Source: Rosellinia necatrix (taxonomy: Eukaryota > Ascomycota > Sordariomycetes > Xylariales > Xylariaceae). From it: a DNA stretch of 64,000 nt. Each line of letters begins with the position of its first letter. Positions within the stretch are counted from its first letter, which is position 1. Positions 33,751 through 46,227 of this stretch are shown in pieces. A model generated the notes under the pieces. That model saw nothing but the letters and a program-made list of their open reading frames with translations, did not search any database and was not told the origin of the DNA. The DNA lies in the NCBI GenBank assembly GCA_021209875.1, contig JAGYVD010000007.1:372001-436000 (forward strand), given 5' to 3'. Both the position numbers and the translations under genes were made by a program.

Positions 33751-35414
33751 GACGCCTGCTTCTGAGTTGGAGCTTTTATGACCCAACACCCCCCTCGTTC
33801 GTGTTGGGGCTTTTATGACCCAACAACCCCCTCGTTCGAGTCGGAGCTTTAGCCCCTAATGTATTTGTCGTTCGAGTGAGACATTCCATACACACATGCC
33901 CTCTCAAGACCTGGCTCTGGAGTCTTCAGATGAAGTAATAACTACATGAAATCCTCCACGACCTGGTGGTCTCTCGACGGGCCTACGATACATAGAGATC
34001 CGGGCTTACGCCATAGGTTTGTCGGGGTTATTTGCGTACAGCTTCGGTATGTTGGCTAGATCACGAAACCAAACAGGTAGAGTAGGGGGGGGAGAGGCGG
34101 GGGAGGGGGGGGGACGACTTGGTTTTGACGATGCGCTGGGTTGTTGAGTACGAAATCACGTGGAAGGACATGAGTAACGGGTTCTTGTTCCTGTCTCCCT
34201 TGAAAATTTTCACGAATAAGGGATACAAGGGGTGGTTGACTGGCGTTACGTAAAACTTGTGATGGTGTTTGAGATACCCACCTAGATGGATGACGCATTA
34301 GAAACACGAGGAGATTCTAGCAATAGAATTTTTTTTTTAAAAAAAAAAACACGGATTTTTCAATTCATTAAAGCGGCTCCAGTCTATTTGATAGTGGCGT
34401 CTTTCTTTCTTTCTACAGAAATGCGACGCGACGCGTTTAAAAAAAAAAAAAAAGAAGAAAAATTCAACGCGAAGACGGAAGAAAAAAAAAGTCATTTTTC
34501 CCATGCGAACGAAAACTCTCGAATTATACACATGCCATATGTAAACAGATATTGGGTGGGGTATGCAGACCGAAGGCCATCATGAGAGACAGAGAAAGAG
34601 AGAGGCGGGAGGGAGAAAGCGAGAGACTGATTATGTAACGACAAAGTAAAGATCGCTCAACAGATCGACAGAGCGAAGTAGTATGTGTGTGTGTGTATGT
34701 ATGTATGCATGCAGATTTCATCGCTTTTTCTTTTTTTTTTTTCTTGTTTCCTCGGAAGTCCGAGTAAGACAAAAGAAATAGACGGAGGGACGAAAAAAAA
34801 AAAAAAAAACAGGTCATAAGCTCATAATGTGAACGAAAGACGCCCGCCTCGCAGATGCTAATCTGCATACGCACGCGCGCGCATGTATATGTGTGTATGC
34901 GATGTGCGTGTGCGGTATGCAATGCGATGCGATGCGATGCGAGATGCGATGCGATGTGATGCAAGTAGCAGACCCAGAGCACCACTGATGATGATGACGA
35001 TGACGACGGCGATGATGGAAAAAAACTACAAACGACGAAGCCGACGGCGACGAATGGAATGCCCCTCCTCCTTCCCTTCCCGTCTCCCTAACCCCGGGTC
35101 CCAATTCCCAATGAGATTTGTTCGTTCGTTCTCCTTTTATTTCGGAGCAGGCATTCATGAAGGAAAAAAAAAGACGAGAGGGAGAGAAAAACACACACAC
35201 ACACACACACAGAGAAAAGAAAAAGAAGGAAAAAAAACGCCAGACCAGCCACGCTCCTCCTTCCTCCTTCTCCCGTCCCCCCCCAACTTTAAAAAATCTC
35301 CCCCCTTTGTTTCCGTCCGTTTTTACCGCACCTCGTAATTAAAAAAAAAAAACGGCCCGGTTGAAGTCAGAGAGGGGAGGCCCGGACCCCCACACCATCC
35401 CTAAACCCCTGCGA
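33751..35414. other. Intergenic, repeat-rich, between convergent genes
   Basis: Downstream of both the F-box gene (plus) and the TinA-like gene (minus). Contents: the tandem repeat at 33765-33850, G runs near 34085-34115, poly-A runs, a GT/GTAT microsatellite (34681-34710), an ATGCG pentamer repeat (about 34918-34962) and a (CA)n run (35190-35211). Frames crossing it on both strands are repeat translations. Confidence 0.6.
33765..33850. repeat. Tandem repeat, unit about 37-38 bp, 2.3 copies
   Basis: The unit GTTGGAGCTTTTATGACCCA plus an ACACCCCCCTCGTTCG-like half occurs at 33765 and again at about 33802 with few changes. A partial third (GTCGGAGCTTTA) starts at about 33840, immediately after the F-box gene stop. 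Confidence 0.75.
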
Positions 35415-35587
35415 TCACCGCGTGGGGCTGTCAGTGCCGCCGCCGCCGCCGCCGGCGCCAACGTGTCCGGAGATGAGCCCCTGCAGCTCCCAGGGCGAGA
35501 GCGTGCTGCGGCGGCGAGACGCGACGCGGTTCGTGCGGCGGGCGCCGCGGCGCTTCGTGATCCGTAGGCCGAGGTCCTCGCCGTCCG

Positions 35588-35619
<32 letters not shown>

Positions 35620-38541
35620 GCCGCCGCCTCCTCGTCATCTTCTTCCGTCTCCTTCTCTACCGGGGCGAGCGCGAGTTCATCGACGTCGTCTGCCGCCAAG
35701 GGCCCGCGGCTCCAGCGGCGTCGGGGCGCCTTCTTCAGCGGGCTGGGCACGACGATGACGGCGATGCGGTCTTTCTTTACGGGATCCACGTCCTCCCCTT
35801 CCGCTTGCTCGCTCGCCTCGCGCGCTTCGGCTGATGCCCGCGCGGCCCCTGCCCGTGTCTTCGCCTGCGTCGGGGTCATCTGTGTCGGCGCCGAGGCGGA
35901 AGCGGCATTGGCAGTGGTGGTGGTGGTGCTCGAGGTGGCGGTAGTAGTGGTGGCGGCGGCAGTTTCCTCGCCTTCCGGCGGTACGCCGCCGCTGCTGATC
36001 CGCCGGCTCCGGCGCACGGCCTTGAGCTTGGCCCGCACACGCGCGGCGTCGGCCTCACGTTCCGACGCTGCTAGCTTTGCTGCGATGGTCGCCATGTTCA
36101 GCGGCATTGGGCTTGCCTGTGATGGCGGCGGCAGCGCCGCGCTGCGCGGTCGCGCTAGACGTGAGGTGGAAGACGCCGACGCCGACGATGAGGTTGAGAT
36201 GATGGATGTGGTGGTGGCGTTGGTTGCGGGTTGCGCGCGGACCGGCGAGCGCTTGCGGGATTGCGTGCTGGTAGCGGCGGTAGTGTTGCTGCTGGTATTA
36301 TTATTATTATTCGATGAGGTGGACGGCGTGGGCGAGGAAGGTGACGGGTTAGCCGCCGCTCTTCTCTGCTGGCTCCGGGTTGCCGCTGTCGTGTTGGTGA
36401 TGATGGGGGCAGGAGTGGGCTTGGGATCGGTGCCCAGGGCACGGCGCTTCGTCGCTGCCCGTGTTGCGGCGTGGCCGGGTGTTGTTGCCGCCATTGCCGC
36501 TGCTGTTGTCGTCGCCGTGCGGCTAGGCGTTGGCGAGGTTTCGGCCGACTTCCTCGCGCTCGACCGTGTGAGTCTGGATAGTGGCGGGGATCGCATCTCG
36601 CTTGGGCTCGTGTTGCCGGCTGATTTGGGACGGGGAACACTCCGCGGCGGCTGCTGCTCCGGCACCGGAACCGACGGTTTTGAAAACAATTTTCGGCTCA
36701 AGTCCGCCTGCGATGGTCTCTCGCCTGACCTGCCGAACAAGGGGCTGTCGTACGAGGCGGTGTAGATCGGTAGGTCGTCGTTGTCGTCGTCGACCCGCGG
36801 AGGCGTCTGGTCCCATCGCTGGCCGGGAGATGTAGGCTTGCTCTTGTGCGGGGGAGGGGTGGGCGCTTCCTTCGCCTCTGCCGCTGCCAGATCTCGGGTA
36901 TTCTCCTCGACAATGGTGGTGAAGTCTCCAGGTCTCTTGCGGTATGGCGGGTTACGGCCGGCACCCCTGTTTCCTACTGTGTCCGAGTCTTTGAGTGGGC
37001 TGATTTGAGGTGGTTCAGGTAATGGAGAGGACTCGATCGACTCGGCTGTCGAGCTCTGCAGGATTTGCACGTTGGGCTCTTCGTCAAGACCGTCGCTATC
37101 GATATCGTCTTGGAATATGCTAGATTCCGAACCCGAATCGTCGCCGAGCTCTCCCGCATCGTAGGTAGAAACAGGAACCAGACGAAGCGACTCGCTGGGG
37201 CTCTGGGATCTGAAGCGCTTCGGTTCTGGCCCTGCGCTTTGGGGCTGGTTGTTTTGGCTCGCGTCTTCTTCTTCCTCTTCCTCTTCCTCCTCCTCCTCTT
37301 CCTGGACGCATGATAATCTCATCCGCGTTACGTTTGCCGTCTCTTCCACATCGCGAACGCGGACCGGACTAAGTCTCAGTCCCATCTGCAGGTCTTCCAT
37401 ATCAACCGATTTACCGCTTGAGGCCATCCGTCTACGCCACCCATCCATCATATGCACGGCATCCTTCCACCGGGATTCCATAGTCTCGAGCCCCGCCCGA
37501 AGGCGGCTGATAGCCTCATCGCGGACTTCGACCTCTTCTATTGGTACGAAGGAAGGGTTCGTGAGGATCGATCGGAGATGCTCGACAACAGCCTCGAGCT
37601 CAGCGGCAAGCTCCTCGGCAGATTTCTGGGGCGGGCGTGTAATGAGTTCGCTACGAACGCGGCCATCGTGCCCCTCACCATCATCGACACCTGCGCCTCG
37701 ATCCAGGCCGCTCATCTCACGCAGCCCCTCAGCCGTGCGCCGGACAAGCGCAAGCAGGCCCTCATTCTCCTCGCTGAGCCCCTTGGCCAGCTCGGTCAGA
37801 AAGCCGTTGGTCTCCATGCGAAGGCTGTAGCTTTCATGCTCTGTCGCACCGACGGGCATTCCCGTCTCGTTGCCCTCGCCGTCAAACTCGCCCGTGACGG
37901 TGATGGTGATAATGTCACGGCCCCTGCCCCCGCCGCGCACACGTCCGGCATCGGTCACGGCTTTCTTCAGGCTGTCGATCTGACGGTCCCGTTTCCGCAC
38001 CTCGTTCGCGCAGGCGCTCCGGGTCTGTGCCACGAGCGACTTCATCTTGGCCGATTCTTCCTTGAGCTTATGGATTCCGTGCTCGGCCGACTTCAGCTGG
38101 GCGCGGAGGGAGCGCTCAGTGGCCTCGGCGATGTCCAGTCGTCGCTGTGTGTCGCACAGCCTTTCCGTCTGGCGAGAGAACTCGGTAGTTTGTCGTTGGT
38201 AGTCGGCTCGCAACGTCCGCATCGTCGAAGACAAGGATTCACGGTGTTCGGCATCGCGCTACAGTAGAATACCTGCTGTCAGCTGACTGTTCCGACACGC
38301 TCCGGCCCCTGACGAGGAGAGGGGGGTGGGGACGACGGATGCACCAGGAAACACGTACATCTCGCCTCAGGATCAGATCATTCACGACGCTCATGATACG
38401 GCCCATGGTAGCCTGGAGGCCATCGTCACTCCCCTCGGGGTCGGCAAAGTCGATATTCTGGCCATCACGCAGAAGGCCACGGGATAGGAGCTGGTTGTTG
38501 ATGTACAATGATGCCGTACGCAAGTTCTCCGGGTCAATCAT
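35415..38541 (-). CDS. tinA: TinA-like NIMA-interacting coiled-coil protein (ADIP domain)
   Basis: Exon 1 is 38359-38541 (61 codons, MIDPENLRTASLYINNQLLS... to LILRRD). Intron 38259-38358 (GTACGT...CTGTAG). Exon 2 is 35415-38258, beginning RDAEHRESLSSTMRTLRADY; total about 1008 residues. The N-terminus and following coiled coil (about residues 60-160; TERSLRAQLKSAEHGIHKLK) match the ADIP-type domain of fungal proteins related to Aspergillus nidulans TINA, which binds the mitotic kinase NIMA and localises to spindle poles. A second helical segment (residues about 190-330) is followed by a long disordered region: a Glu run near residue 390, Ser/Pro/Thr/Ala-rich tracts and a Gln run from a CTG/CAG repeat (35589-35617). 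A 447-codon frame on the opposite strand is its shadow. Symbol assigned by resemblance. Confidence 0.8.
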
Positions 38542-39426
38542 CTTGACCTTCTTTTTCTTCGGCCGCGCGTACGCTTGCGGCCGGCAATCCTCTTCGGCTT
38601 CCGGCCTAGTGGTCGAGATACCTCTCTCTCTCCCTCTCTCTTTTATCCCTCTCTCTTTATCCCTCTCTCTGTGTGCGTGTGTATGTGTGTGTATGGGCCT
38701 GCCCCCAATCGGTAGTTCGGTTCAGTTCAGTAGACGGTGGTCGCTCACATCGGCGCGCTGCGCTCTCTCTCCCAATCGACACAACAACCGACTTGGTAAC
38801 CTGGTCGGGATGGTCGGGACGGTCCCAGCATGGGTAGAATTAAAGATCGATATTAAGAAAGAAAAAAAAAGGGCGATGTCGGGTGTGAGCGGTCGGCGCC
38901 GTAGTCGGAATGTGGAAGGAATATGTATGCTCTGTATATGTTGCTATGTAATATGTTTGGGGAAGAGAATGCCAATGGTCTGGTTGGTTGCTATGCGGGG
39001 CTCAAAGTAAACAAAAACTGATGCACGTTCGCACAGGGGCCAGGTCTCCACACAGCGCACAGGGGTTATCCGCACAGGGGCCATCCGGCGCATGGCCAAC
39101 ACGCCCCTGCACTCGCTACTGGATCCCCGTACTCGGTACTGGCGCCACTTCCACTCCACGCCCGCTCCACGTCCACTCCACGCTCCCTCACGTGTCGTCC
39201 GTTAATTGATCAATCCCCCAACATCCGGGGTTCTTCGCCAGAGCTAGGCGGTCTGTGGTAAAACCCATCTGCACCACATACTCTCCCGTCACAGAGCATA
39301 AGGGCATCACCGTGCCAATTGTCCTTAGCCCTATGCGTCGCTATGCAACCAGAGCGCGCCATGCACCTCGATAAAATACGGATGCGCCGACCGCCATGGC
39401 ATTGATGGCCTTCAATGGCACTCACT

Positions 39427-39464
39427 CATGGCATCCATGGCATCCATGGCATTCATGGCATTCA
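39427..39464. repeat. Tandem repeat of ATGGCATCC/ATGGCATTC
   Basis: Four 9-base units in a row: ATGGCATCC twice, then ATGGCATTC twice. Confidence 0.8.
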
Positions 39465-39575
39465 CTCGCCCACCAAAGGCAGGCCCGCTAGCCGAGCATA
39501 TCTTATAATAAGAGGGAGGCATCATCTTATGGCCCCTCATCGCATTGACTTGTCTGGTTATCTGAGACCTGCACT

Positions 39576-39672
39576 GCTCCTATTCAGCTCCTATTGAGCC
39601 CCTACTGAGCTCCTGTTGAGCTCCTACTGAGCTCCTGTTGAGCTTATATTGAGCTCCTATTCGGCTTCTCCT
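39576..39672. repeat. 12-bp tandem repeat, GAGCTCCTATT-type
   Basis: About eight imperfect 12-base units of the form GAGCTCCT(A/G)(T/C)T, lying just beyond the 3' end of the PSD2 gene (stop at 39680-39682, minus strand). They could be part of its 3' UTR. Confidence 0.8.
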
Positions 39673-39679
39673 CACATCC

Positions 39680-42600
39680 CTAGCCACTACTTCCGTACTG
39701 CAAGCTCTCCTCCTCTGGCGTCTCCAGCCCACCCCGAATTCGGCGATGGGCTTCCACCTTTTCAGCCTCTGTCACCTGTGAAGCATCCTTGCGCATATCC
39801 GGTGTGAAATGCGCTATATGTGGCGAATGTCCGACCGACATGCCCGCTCGGATCTATAAAAATAGTTAGCAAAGCGGGGTTGGCTTGTACGTGAGCAGTG
39901 GGGGGTGGTCTTACCAAAGTCTCCAGAGCACCATTGGAATTGTCGACGAGATCTTCATCGTACACCATCTTGCCCGGTTCGAACAAGACGACGATGGTGC
40001 TACCGCCAAATTTGAAGTACCCGAGCTCTTCGGCACGCTTCACATGCTCCCCCTCCTGGCGAGTGATCACCGTGCTGCCAACCATCATGGCACCTACACA
40101 TATCACCATCACCCGGCCGTGTTGCTCCGAGTCGATTGGGCAGATGACTCGTACGTTCTCTCCGTAAACGTCGAGCGCTGATCGAATAGCCATGGGGTTG
40201 ACCGTGTAATACTCTCCCTCAATGAGCTTAGGCTTGCGTAGGATGCCGTCTACGGGAATATGGAACCGATGGTAGTCCTGAGGAGCGAGCCGGAAGATGC
40301 CGAGGGATCCATTCACATATCGCGAGGCGTCTTCAGGGTACGCATCTCCGAGGAGTCGCTTGACCGAGAATTCCCGGCCCTTGATCCAGATATTAGTCGC
40401 CGAGTCGATCGAGTTGAAGACAACCGAGCGGCAATCGGCCGGCGACACGATAATGTGGGGATTGTCGACCGCCGAACACGGCCGAGCGTCTGGTTTTAGG
40501 GCACGGTAGAAGAATTCGTTGAAGTTCCTGAATTCTTCTACCGGGAGAAGCACCTCACTCATATCCAACTGGTGGAATGCGATAAAGGGCTCGATCTGTG
40601 ATTTAGAGGCTGGGTCATCGTATTTTTTCCCCTGCTTGACACTCATTCCTCTGAGGAGTTTACGAACTGACACGTGTTAGCTAATGAATCAGAATAGAGA
40701 ACAGAGACACCATACTCCTCCTATTCTCCATGTCTTTCGACCCCAGTCCCTTGTAGAGAAGACGGATACCCAATCGGACGTAAACACTCATCTTCTCCTC
40801 GTTGATCTGACCAGTGAGGCGATCCTGAACTAAAATATTGGCCGAATTGGCTCCGAGCTTGTAGCCACCATAGGAGATTTTAGTCATCACTTTAGAGTAC
40901 CATTTCCTCTGCGCCTGACTGGCTGTGACGAACCCGCCCATGACGAGCGAGTTGACCTTGCGCCAGTCTTGACTGGCACACGTCGCAATATGCGTGACAA
41001 TATCGGCATCCTTCCGTTTATTCAGGCGCGGTTGGTGACAGATTGGACACTCCCGAATTTCCACAACATGCTCCTCTCCTCGGTCGACATTGAGGTCATC
41101 TTTATCTAATACATCACCTTCTTCACCGGGTTTATCAAGGTCGGGGACGACAATTGTCGACGTCTTTAACTGGATTCCCTCAATGGTAGAATCCTCAGCG
41201 CTTAGGATGAATGAGCCATCTTCAGATGGTGACGCTTGGCCGTTGCCTTGGCCCGGAACGTGTAGCAGATCTTTGACTTTGTCGGCGTTAGGGATAATAT
41301 GCTTCATTTTCTCGCTGAAAGACCCCGGTGCACTCTTCGCCTGCAGCTGGTCTTCCAAACAGATGACAGCCTCATCCATGGTTAGCTCGGCCTCGCCGTT
41401 CGCGGCCTTATGAGGAAATCTCTGGAAAAAGGAATCGATGGTCGATTCCCGTAGCGTAGACCCCAAGGTATCTAGCATGGTGGTTAATTCGACTTTGCTG
41501 ATCTCACCACTTTCATCCGTGTCATATTGCTTGAGCATGGCCCTCCAGAATTGCTGTCGTAGAGCCGGGTATGGCATATACTTGGCGCGAATAGTCAGAA
41601 CCGGGCTATGCTTGGCCTCCCATTTTTCAAGGTTCTTCATTTTTAACGGAAGCTTAAATGCATTGAAGTCGCTCCCCTTCCCCTCTCCAACATCGCCTTC
41701 ATTGATGTTCAAGCCCGACAACTGATCGGGCGGCAGCAAGCTTGAACCCGATGGCGGAGAGGACTTGGACTCGCTGGCACCGTCGGCTTGCGTAAATGTC
41801 GAGGTTGCACTGGGGTTCTTGGTCAAGGCTGGCCGTCCTTTGCTTAAACTCTGAGACGACGCAGACCTTGACAACCCCAATCTCGCCAACCGTGACTTCT
41901 GAGCTGGCACATATTCAGCTGGCTCTTTGAGGTCATACAACCCGGTTTCAGGGTCCGCTTGAGGGCTTTTCTCGATTATATCTTGCAGTGGAAATGACGT
42001 TGACGCGATGAAGTCATTCCCTGAGATCTTATCGCGATCGATGATGGTGAAAGCAAATGAGTACGCCTGTTCGTGGTTCTGTACCTGAAACAACATTTTT
42101 TCGTTGAATACCGGATTCAAGTTGTGGCGAACAACCCTGGTTCGATAAGTGTTCTTGCCGAGGGATGCCACAACGAAGGGATCCATGTCGAAGCCAGTCT
42201 TGGTAAAGTTGGACTCCGGCGGCAGGTCGGTGATATTGCAGATTTCAAGGAAGATCAGTCCGACGACGTCACGGCCGCCGTTGGAAAATTCGTAGGGGTT
42301 CTGCCTCTTCTTGCGCTTCAGCCCCTTGATCCTTAGCCTCCTCTTCCGCTTCTCACTAGTTTCCCCTGGTTTGTTAGGATCCTCTTCTTCGGGGGTCTCA
42401 TCATCGTCGAGCTCATCGTCATAATCTTCATCGTCCTGAGAGTTGTCGGTGCCGCTTCGGTTTATAGAGGAAGATACTGTTGTGTCGGACTTGGGTGCTG
42501 GAGGCGGACCCAGCCTTGGTGTCGAGCTGGGAGTAGGGTTCCGCGATGTGGTTTCTACCACGGACGAGGCAAGGGCTCTCAACTTCTCTAATATCTGGAC

Positions 42601-43302
42601 GTCGGACGCGTCTTTATTGGTTGAGTCGTACAGACAACATTGCAGCAAGACCTCGCCAGAGACGGCATTGGACTTCTTGTCTTTCTTTTTATTCTTCAAC
42701 GGATACCACTTAGGTTCTTGTTCTGTCGCGTCATTGGAGAAGATCTCCTCCAGAGCTAAGTCGAACTCGCCTAGGTAGTCCTTACCGAAGCGGTCCTTAT
42801 CCCAGCAATGGCAATCGAGGAGCAGGTTACCGACGCCGGTGATCGGAATGGTGCAGATGACGTTCCATTCTGGATTGAGCGTTTTCTGCACACAGTGGGT
42901 CGTGAATTTGGTTTCGCCGCAACACAATTGGAGATACTAGTAGTTTGGTGACACGGTCAGAGTTGTTCAGAACTGTCATGCAAGAGCGTAGAAGATAGGC
43001 ATCGGCTGTTCTGGAGGCAAGACGACAACTTACGGGATCCGAGGTGCCTCCCCGGTCTTTGGCTGCTAGATCTCTCGCCTATTATGACTGCCATCAGCTC
43101 CGCATCTCACCCCAACACAAGAAGCTTTACGGGACTCTTGGTGTCGGGCATGGCAGGCGGGTTCAGTGCTTACGCGTAGGACGACAATCTTCAGAACCAG
43201 CCCGGTATCCTTTCCGTTGGCAGACTCTCCCTTCCCCGGCCGCATGGGGCTCGAGCCACGGCTCGTAGAGGTTTTTAAGCGTGCAGGTATAATGCGCACC
43301 AT
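39680..43302 (-). CDS. psd2: C2-domain phosphatidylserine decarboxylase (PSD2 type)
   Basis: Five exons: 43174-43302, 43034-43078, 40716-42936, 39915-40666, 39680-39853 (about 1106 residues). The joins rebuild VVLRARDLAAKDRGGTSDPY and ENRRIRKLLRGMSVKQGKKY. Domains: N-terminal C2 (residues about 35-150; DKDRFGKDYLGEFDLAL), acidic linker, second C2 (about 280-385), an EF-hand-like loop DTDESGEISKVE (about 530-541), a CPICHQPRL...CAS zinc-knuckle-like piece (about 690-712), then the decarboxylase. In the last part are SPADCRS, DYHRFHIPVDG (His about 931 and 934) and FGGSTIVVLFEPG. In the last, Ser about 1021 of GGST is where the proenzyme cleaves itself to make the pyruvoyl group. It converts phosphatidylserine to phosphatidylethanolamine in Golgi/endosomal membranes; C2 domains fit membrane recruitment. 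All introns are canonical (49-97 bp). The gene appears intact. Confidence 0.93.
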
Positions 43303-43446
43303 ATTGAATGCGGTGGGAGAAATGATGCCTGGCCGAAACGATATTACATAAAGCTATCAAGAGGCGAAGGAGCTAGGGAGACGGGGATGGTAGAGGGAGG
43401 GTAGGTAGCAGCGGTTCGGGACCCGCGAGCCGGGTGGCTAAGTACA

Positions 43447-43470
43447 GGTAGGTAGGTAGGTAGGTAGGTA
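43447..43470. repeat. (GGTA)6 microsatellite
   Basis: Six perfect GGTA units at 43447-43470, upstream of PSD2. Confidence 0.85.
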
Positions 43471-43871
43471 AATAGAGTAGAGGGAGGTTTTGGTTTGTCG
43501 GCTCAGTTTCAGCTCTCGGGCGGTGATTCAGATATATGATGTCAAGATAAGGCGATAATTGCCACGGGTCAATGTGCGCTCCGGATCAAGCGAGGAAGGA
43601 AGCTGAATTGGCTGACGGTGAGATTCAGCGAGCCCGTCCGGCCAGGGCAATGAATGCTCGAGACGCCGCGGTGCACCTGACCGAGGAACGAGAGGTAGAT
43701 AAATTGAATTCCCGCGTTAAGGGGGGATTAATTGGCAATTTTACGAAGACCGTGCGTGATATGAAGCTAGTGAGATCTCGAGTCTTGAATTCTAGATCTT
43801 TAGCCCTGGTGCATCTAAGCAGTGTGCATAGAGCACGCGGATGGGCTGGCTATGCAAGCCAATGCAGTAGA

Positions 43872-43962
43872 TAAAAACGAATAAAAACGAACAAGAGCGA
43901 ACAAGAGCGAATAAAAGCCAATAAGAGCGAAGAAGGGCGAATAAAGGCGGGTAAAGACGAGG
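43872..43962. repeat. 10-bp tandem repeat, GCGAATAAAA/GCGAACAAGA type
   Basis: About nine imperfect 10-base units (AAAAACGAAT, AAGAGCGAAC, AAGAGCGAAT, AGGGCGAATA and similar). Confidence 0.75.
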
Positions 43963-44476
43963 CGATCCAGGCCGGGACAGGTGGATGAAGAAAACACACA
44001 ATCATAAACGGGGGCAGGACAGACGCAAAGATAACGACAAACGGAGCTTAACAACGGGCTACTCGCAATTTGAGGCCATCATATGAATGAATTCGGGTTG
44101 GATATGCAAAAACGTCGATAAAGACCACGGATGCAACGTCACGCCAATGCAGAATAATGGTCTTTTTGGGAGATGTGTATGCCAAGTGTTTGTTGCCTTT
44201 TGAGGATTTGGCGGGGGAGGAAGCTTCGTCACGGGCTGAAGCGAATCAAGGTAGATAAGGTACCTGCCAGCGGCTGACCTGGCCCGCCCGCTCTTGGGGC
44301 TTGTATGAGAGAGGTTGGACGAGACCCGGGGGGCGACGGAAGCTTGGCTGATTCCAATCCCATCAGCATCGGGAATCGGGGCTTTTGGGAGGTGATAACG
44401 GCCAATTAGAGGGTGCTAATATCAATGGTAGGTGATCGAACGGTTGGTGGGGGCTGCAGACTTAAAGTACATACCT

Positions 44477-44526
44477 AACCTACCTACCTACCTACTGACC
44501 TACTGACCTACCGACCTACTGAAGCT
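44477..44526. repeat. CCTA/CCTACTGA tandem repeat
   Basis: CCTA repeated five times with one C/T-type interruption, followed by CTGACCTA units. It belongs to the CTAC/GTAG simple-sequence family seen elsewhere in the window. Confidence 0.75.
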
Positions 44527-45341
44527 ACTAACCTGCCTAAAGGTAGCTAGAGCTAAAGCTCATAGGTCAGACGTTAGCGTGCCTAGGTACCTAGGTAGGT
44601 AGATAACCTCTCCAGTAGTATTGTGTCGTTGGCAACAAAGCTACCTACCTACGTCATGAAACATCCATGTCGTTACATTACGATTCACGACGTTGAAGAC
44701 TAGCCTCTAGAAGCACGTAAATATCCTTAGGCATCCATAAAGATGTCTTGCTGGTCATTGCACGACAGGTGTCTGGTCAATGGCATTAGAAATAGAATAG
44801 CGTAAAGGGGACTGACTCTGAGAGGAGCTGAACTCAGTACCTAGCGGAAATACCTACGCATACACTACCTAAGTAGGTAGATAGAAATCATCTCTAACCT
44901 AAACGATCAACGACTTTCCTAATGGGGAAGTAATAATTTGTCGGTCGGTCGGTAACATCCCTACCACGACAGACGCCGCAGCGGAATGAAACCCTCCCCC
45001 TCTTCTGTCTCACGCTTACCTTCACCCTTCGCTAGGGACCAGGACAGGCCGTGTATCGCATCAAACAGCATCATGCCTGTTCCTGAACCCCGCGAATAGG
45101 ACCATTCGCCAGGATGTGGCTTCGCCTCTCTCGCGTCCATAGCTGACACCATCCCATCCATCCTACCATAATGCCCGAGCAAAGTTTCAAGAGGACACAG
45201 CAAGCAAGAATAACAGCAGCGACACCAGTGACACGGCCGACACCAGCGACGCCAACGACAGCCGAGATTGTCAATAAAACCCGCCTGGTTTTGGAGAATG
45301 CCGAACACAACGTAATCTCAGACAAAATACACTATGCTACT

Positions 45342-45424
45342 AGGTATAGTATAGTATGGTATGGTATAGTGTAGTATGGTATGGTATAGTATGGTATAGT
45401 ATGGTATGGTATGGTATGGTATGG
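45342..45424. repeat. TATGG/TATAG pentamer tandem repeat
   Basis: About 16 units of GTATA or GTATG, ending in four perfect GTATG units. Confidence 0.85.
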
Positions 45425-46227
45425 AGGTTGTCATGAAATTTAACCAGGCGAGAAAACGGCTCGGTCCGGGTCAGTGATTCACATCGACGTCTCTCATCAT
45501 CATTCACTCACTTGTCGCGGCCTATCCATCGCACTCTCCTCTTCTCGCCTCTATAGTAGCCTCTACAGTAGCCCATCAAAGGCCCCAGTGAGGTTCCGTG
45601 ATATCCGCTGAGGTCTCCAACACGACGTAGGACTTACGTACCCAGTTAGGTAGTTAGAGCCTCGTATGCACCAAGACGCACACGATCTCCAAGGCGGCGC
45701 ACGGCCGATCTAATAATAGTAGATAGTAGTGGTACTTCTCTCCTGTCCTTGCCTACCCAGCCAAGCAGGGTCCCTTGGCTTCTGCAACATCACCTCCCGT
45801 TGACTTCTAGGCCTGCGAGCTGCGTCCGAAAACTCCGGCAATGTGGCCCCCGGCAAACACGGCTCGCACGGTTGGTTCGGGATCGTCGCCAGGATGACCT
45901 CGACGGGTAAGAAGTCAAAGTGAGTCGGGGATCAGCAGTAGGACCGTAAGTTATGGTAGCTATCCGATTGAATAGCCGTAGCTCTTCAAGTTATTATCAT
46001 TCCCGGAACATCTAGTTTTTTTTTAGTTTTTTTTTTCCCCTATCAAGACACCTCACTCATCTAACTGCTAATTCTAATACGCCAAAATGCTAAAGATATC
46101 TATAGTACTCCTTTATATATTTCTCCGTAGTCGCACCACTTACAACGCATCAACAATCATAACCAGGACACCCGTAAAACTTGAAGAATAACCGAAGGAC
46201 GTAACCCTCCCTCTTCCGACACGTATT

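Larger units (their letters stand above)
38542..39679. other. Intergenic: TinA-like gene promoter and PSD2 3' flank
   Basis: Holds a TCTCTC/CCCTCTC pyrimidine tract (38617-38670), a GT repeat (38672-38694) and two tandem repeats listed separately. No coding region is supported. Confidence 0.55.
43303..46227. other. Long intergenic region rich in simple repeats
   Basis: About 2.9 kb upstream of PSD2 and downstream of the HAD phosphatase. Four separate tandem repeats (listed individually) and scattered CTAC/GTAG words (44585-44650, 44868-44882). No gene family recognised; frames at 43572-43874 and 44961-45308 lack support. Confidence 0.55.

Noticed and set aside
35422..36765. 447-codon plus-strand frame
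   Set aside because: Antisense shadow of the TinA-like gene: long Val/Ser/Ala/Cys runs are the complement of its low-complexity region.
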